Shown piece after piece: positions 63,692-64,000 of a stretch of DNA of 64,000 nucleotides. Position numbers and translations under genes: made by a program. Positions within the stretch are counted from its first letter, which is position 1; every line of letters starts with the position of its first letter. This DNA is from Alkalispirochaeta americana (GTDB lineage: Bacteria > Spirochaetota > Spirochaetia > DSM-27196 > Alkalispirochaetaceae): the NCBI RefSeq assembly GCF_900156105.1, contig NZ_FTMS01000007.1, forward strand, positions 101,806-165,805, written 5' to 3'. The notes below the pieces were generated by a model. That model worked only from the letters and a program-made list of their open reading frames with translations. It was not told the origin of the DNA and did not search any database.

Positions 63692-64000
63692 CTAGGTTGA
63701 TCGCTCGAGATCCCCGATCTCCTGCTCGGAAAGGCCGGTGATCTCGGCGATGTCGGAAAGGGGGAACCCGCGTTTCAGCATCTTCAGGGCATCTTCACGA
63801 GCCTTCTGTTGTATGCCCTGCTGCATGCCCTGCTGCATGCCCTGCTGCATACCTTCTTGCATGCCCTCTTCCTTGCCGCGTTGCTCGGCGCTGCGTAACC
63901 GCGAACTGACATCGCGTTGCCATTTCTCACGCGCCTCGGCGATGTCCATAAGCTCGTCGTCGGCAGTAAAGGTGCGGTAGACTCTGTGGGCCTTGCCCAG
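63692..64000 (-). CDS. Rpn-family nuclease gene, 3' part (runs off the window)
   Basis: C-terminal 100 residues of an Rpn / PD-(D/E)XK gene whose 5' part lies beyond the window. Seen: FTADDELMDIAEAREKWQ, a repeat helix with three GMQQ units plus GIQQ and GMQE, and the end domain PLSDIAEITGLSEQEIGDLE. The frame is open to the edge. It has one GMQQ unit fewer than the downstream copy. Confidence 0.7.
   Translation of the reverse strand: MGKAHRVYRTFTADDELMDIAEAREKWQRDVSSRLRSAEQRGKEEGMQEGMQQGMQQGMQQGIQQKAREDALKMLKRGFPLSDIAEITGLSEQEIGDLERST

Larger units (their letters stand above)
63045..64000. repeat. 581-bp tandem duplication of the Rpn 3' region
   Basis: Sequence from 63045 (GGGGCGCGG) recurs from 63626, giving two direct copies of the Rpn gene 3' part plus its downstream flank. 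The copies are nearly identical except for one 12-base repeat unit and isolated changes. The second copy runs off the window. Confidence 0.9.

Overview
The window looks like chromosome of a high-GC, free-living spirochaete (Spirochaeta/Alkalispirochaeta-like; this is inference). The pointers are several Rpn / PD-(D/E)XK 'T_den_put_tspse' genes typical of spirochaetes, an acidic outer-membrane porin, relaxed lipoboxes, secreted proteins of no recognisable family, and salt-adaptation genes (BCCT transporter, cation/proton antiporter, diadenylate cyclase). Genes are tightly packed, often overlapping by 4 bases (GTGA or ATGA). Short tandem repeats are unusually common, both between and inside genes. 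I saw no rRNA, tRNA or CRISPR array.

Layout. 0-6.4 kb: B12-dependent ribonucleotide reductase, a NicO-type Ni/Co transporter, ApbE, UppP, FabF. 6.4-12 kb: AraC regulator, FIST sensor and two HisKA_2 histidine kinases. 12-13.4 kb: a full-length Rpn nuclease gene followed by a separate copy of its C-terminal domain. 13.6-20 kb: solute-binding protein, porin, AraC regulator divergent from xylose isomerase, secreted protein, SDR. 20-25 kb: STAS/zinc-ribbon protein, a cluster of DnaA-box-like sites that could be oriC, then three coupled membrane genes ending in a DjlA-like J protein. 25-29 kb: MurA with the Cys-to-Asp change, aspartate kinase, threonine synthase. 29-33.7 kb: HD protein and TetR, divergent from a GDPD-BCCT operon with TetR-type operators placed on both promoters. 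33.8-38 kb: GH13 glucosidase overlapping an EIIA-diadenylate cyclase fusion, MgtC, and a 43-aa lipoprotein. 38-51 kb: Bax-inhibitor protein, aminotransferase, FGGY kinase, hisA-hisE, leuB, envelope proteins, ACT and PFL proteins, transketolase, RpiB. 51-56.4 kb: antiporter with a C-terminal EIIA-like domain, histidine phosphatase, a large membrane-anchored protein. 56.4-60.7 kb: FecCD-type metal/cofactor ABC transporter divergent from a beta-barrel protein. 61-64 kb: secreted ComEC-like hydrolase with a DUF3006 partner, then a second Rpn locus with a 581-bp tandem duplication.

Three themes stand out. (1) Both Rpn loci show the same arrangement: a full-length gene, then a downstream free-standing C-terminal copy that carries more 4-residue repeats, with strong internal ribosome sites. 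This fits the published RpnL toxin / RpnS antitoxin gene-within-gene model. (2) A PTS EIIA-type domain is fused to a diadenylate cyclase, and a second EIIA-like domain to a cation/proton antiporter, suggesting phosphotransfer input into osmotic and ion control. (3) Several genes begin 6-7 bases after a good -10 box, so leaderless mRNAs are probably common.
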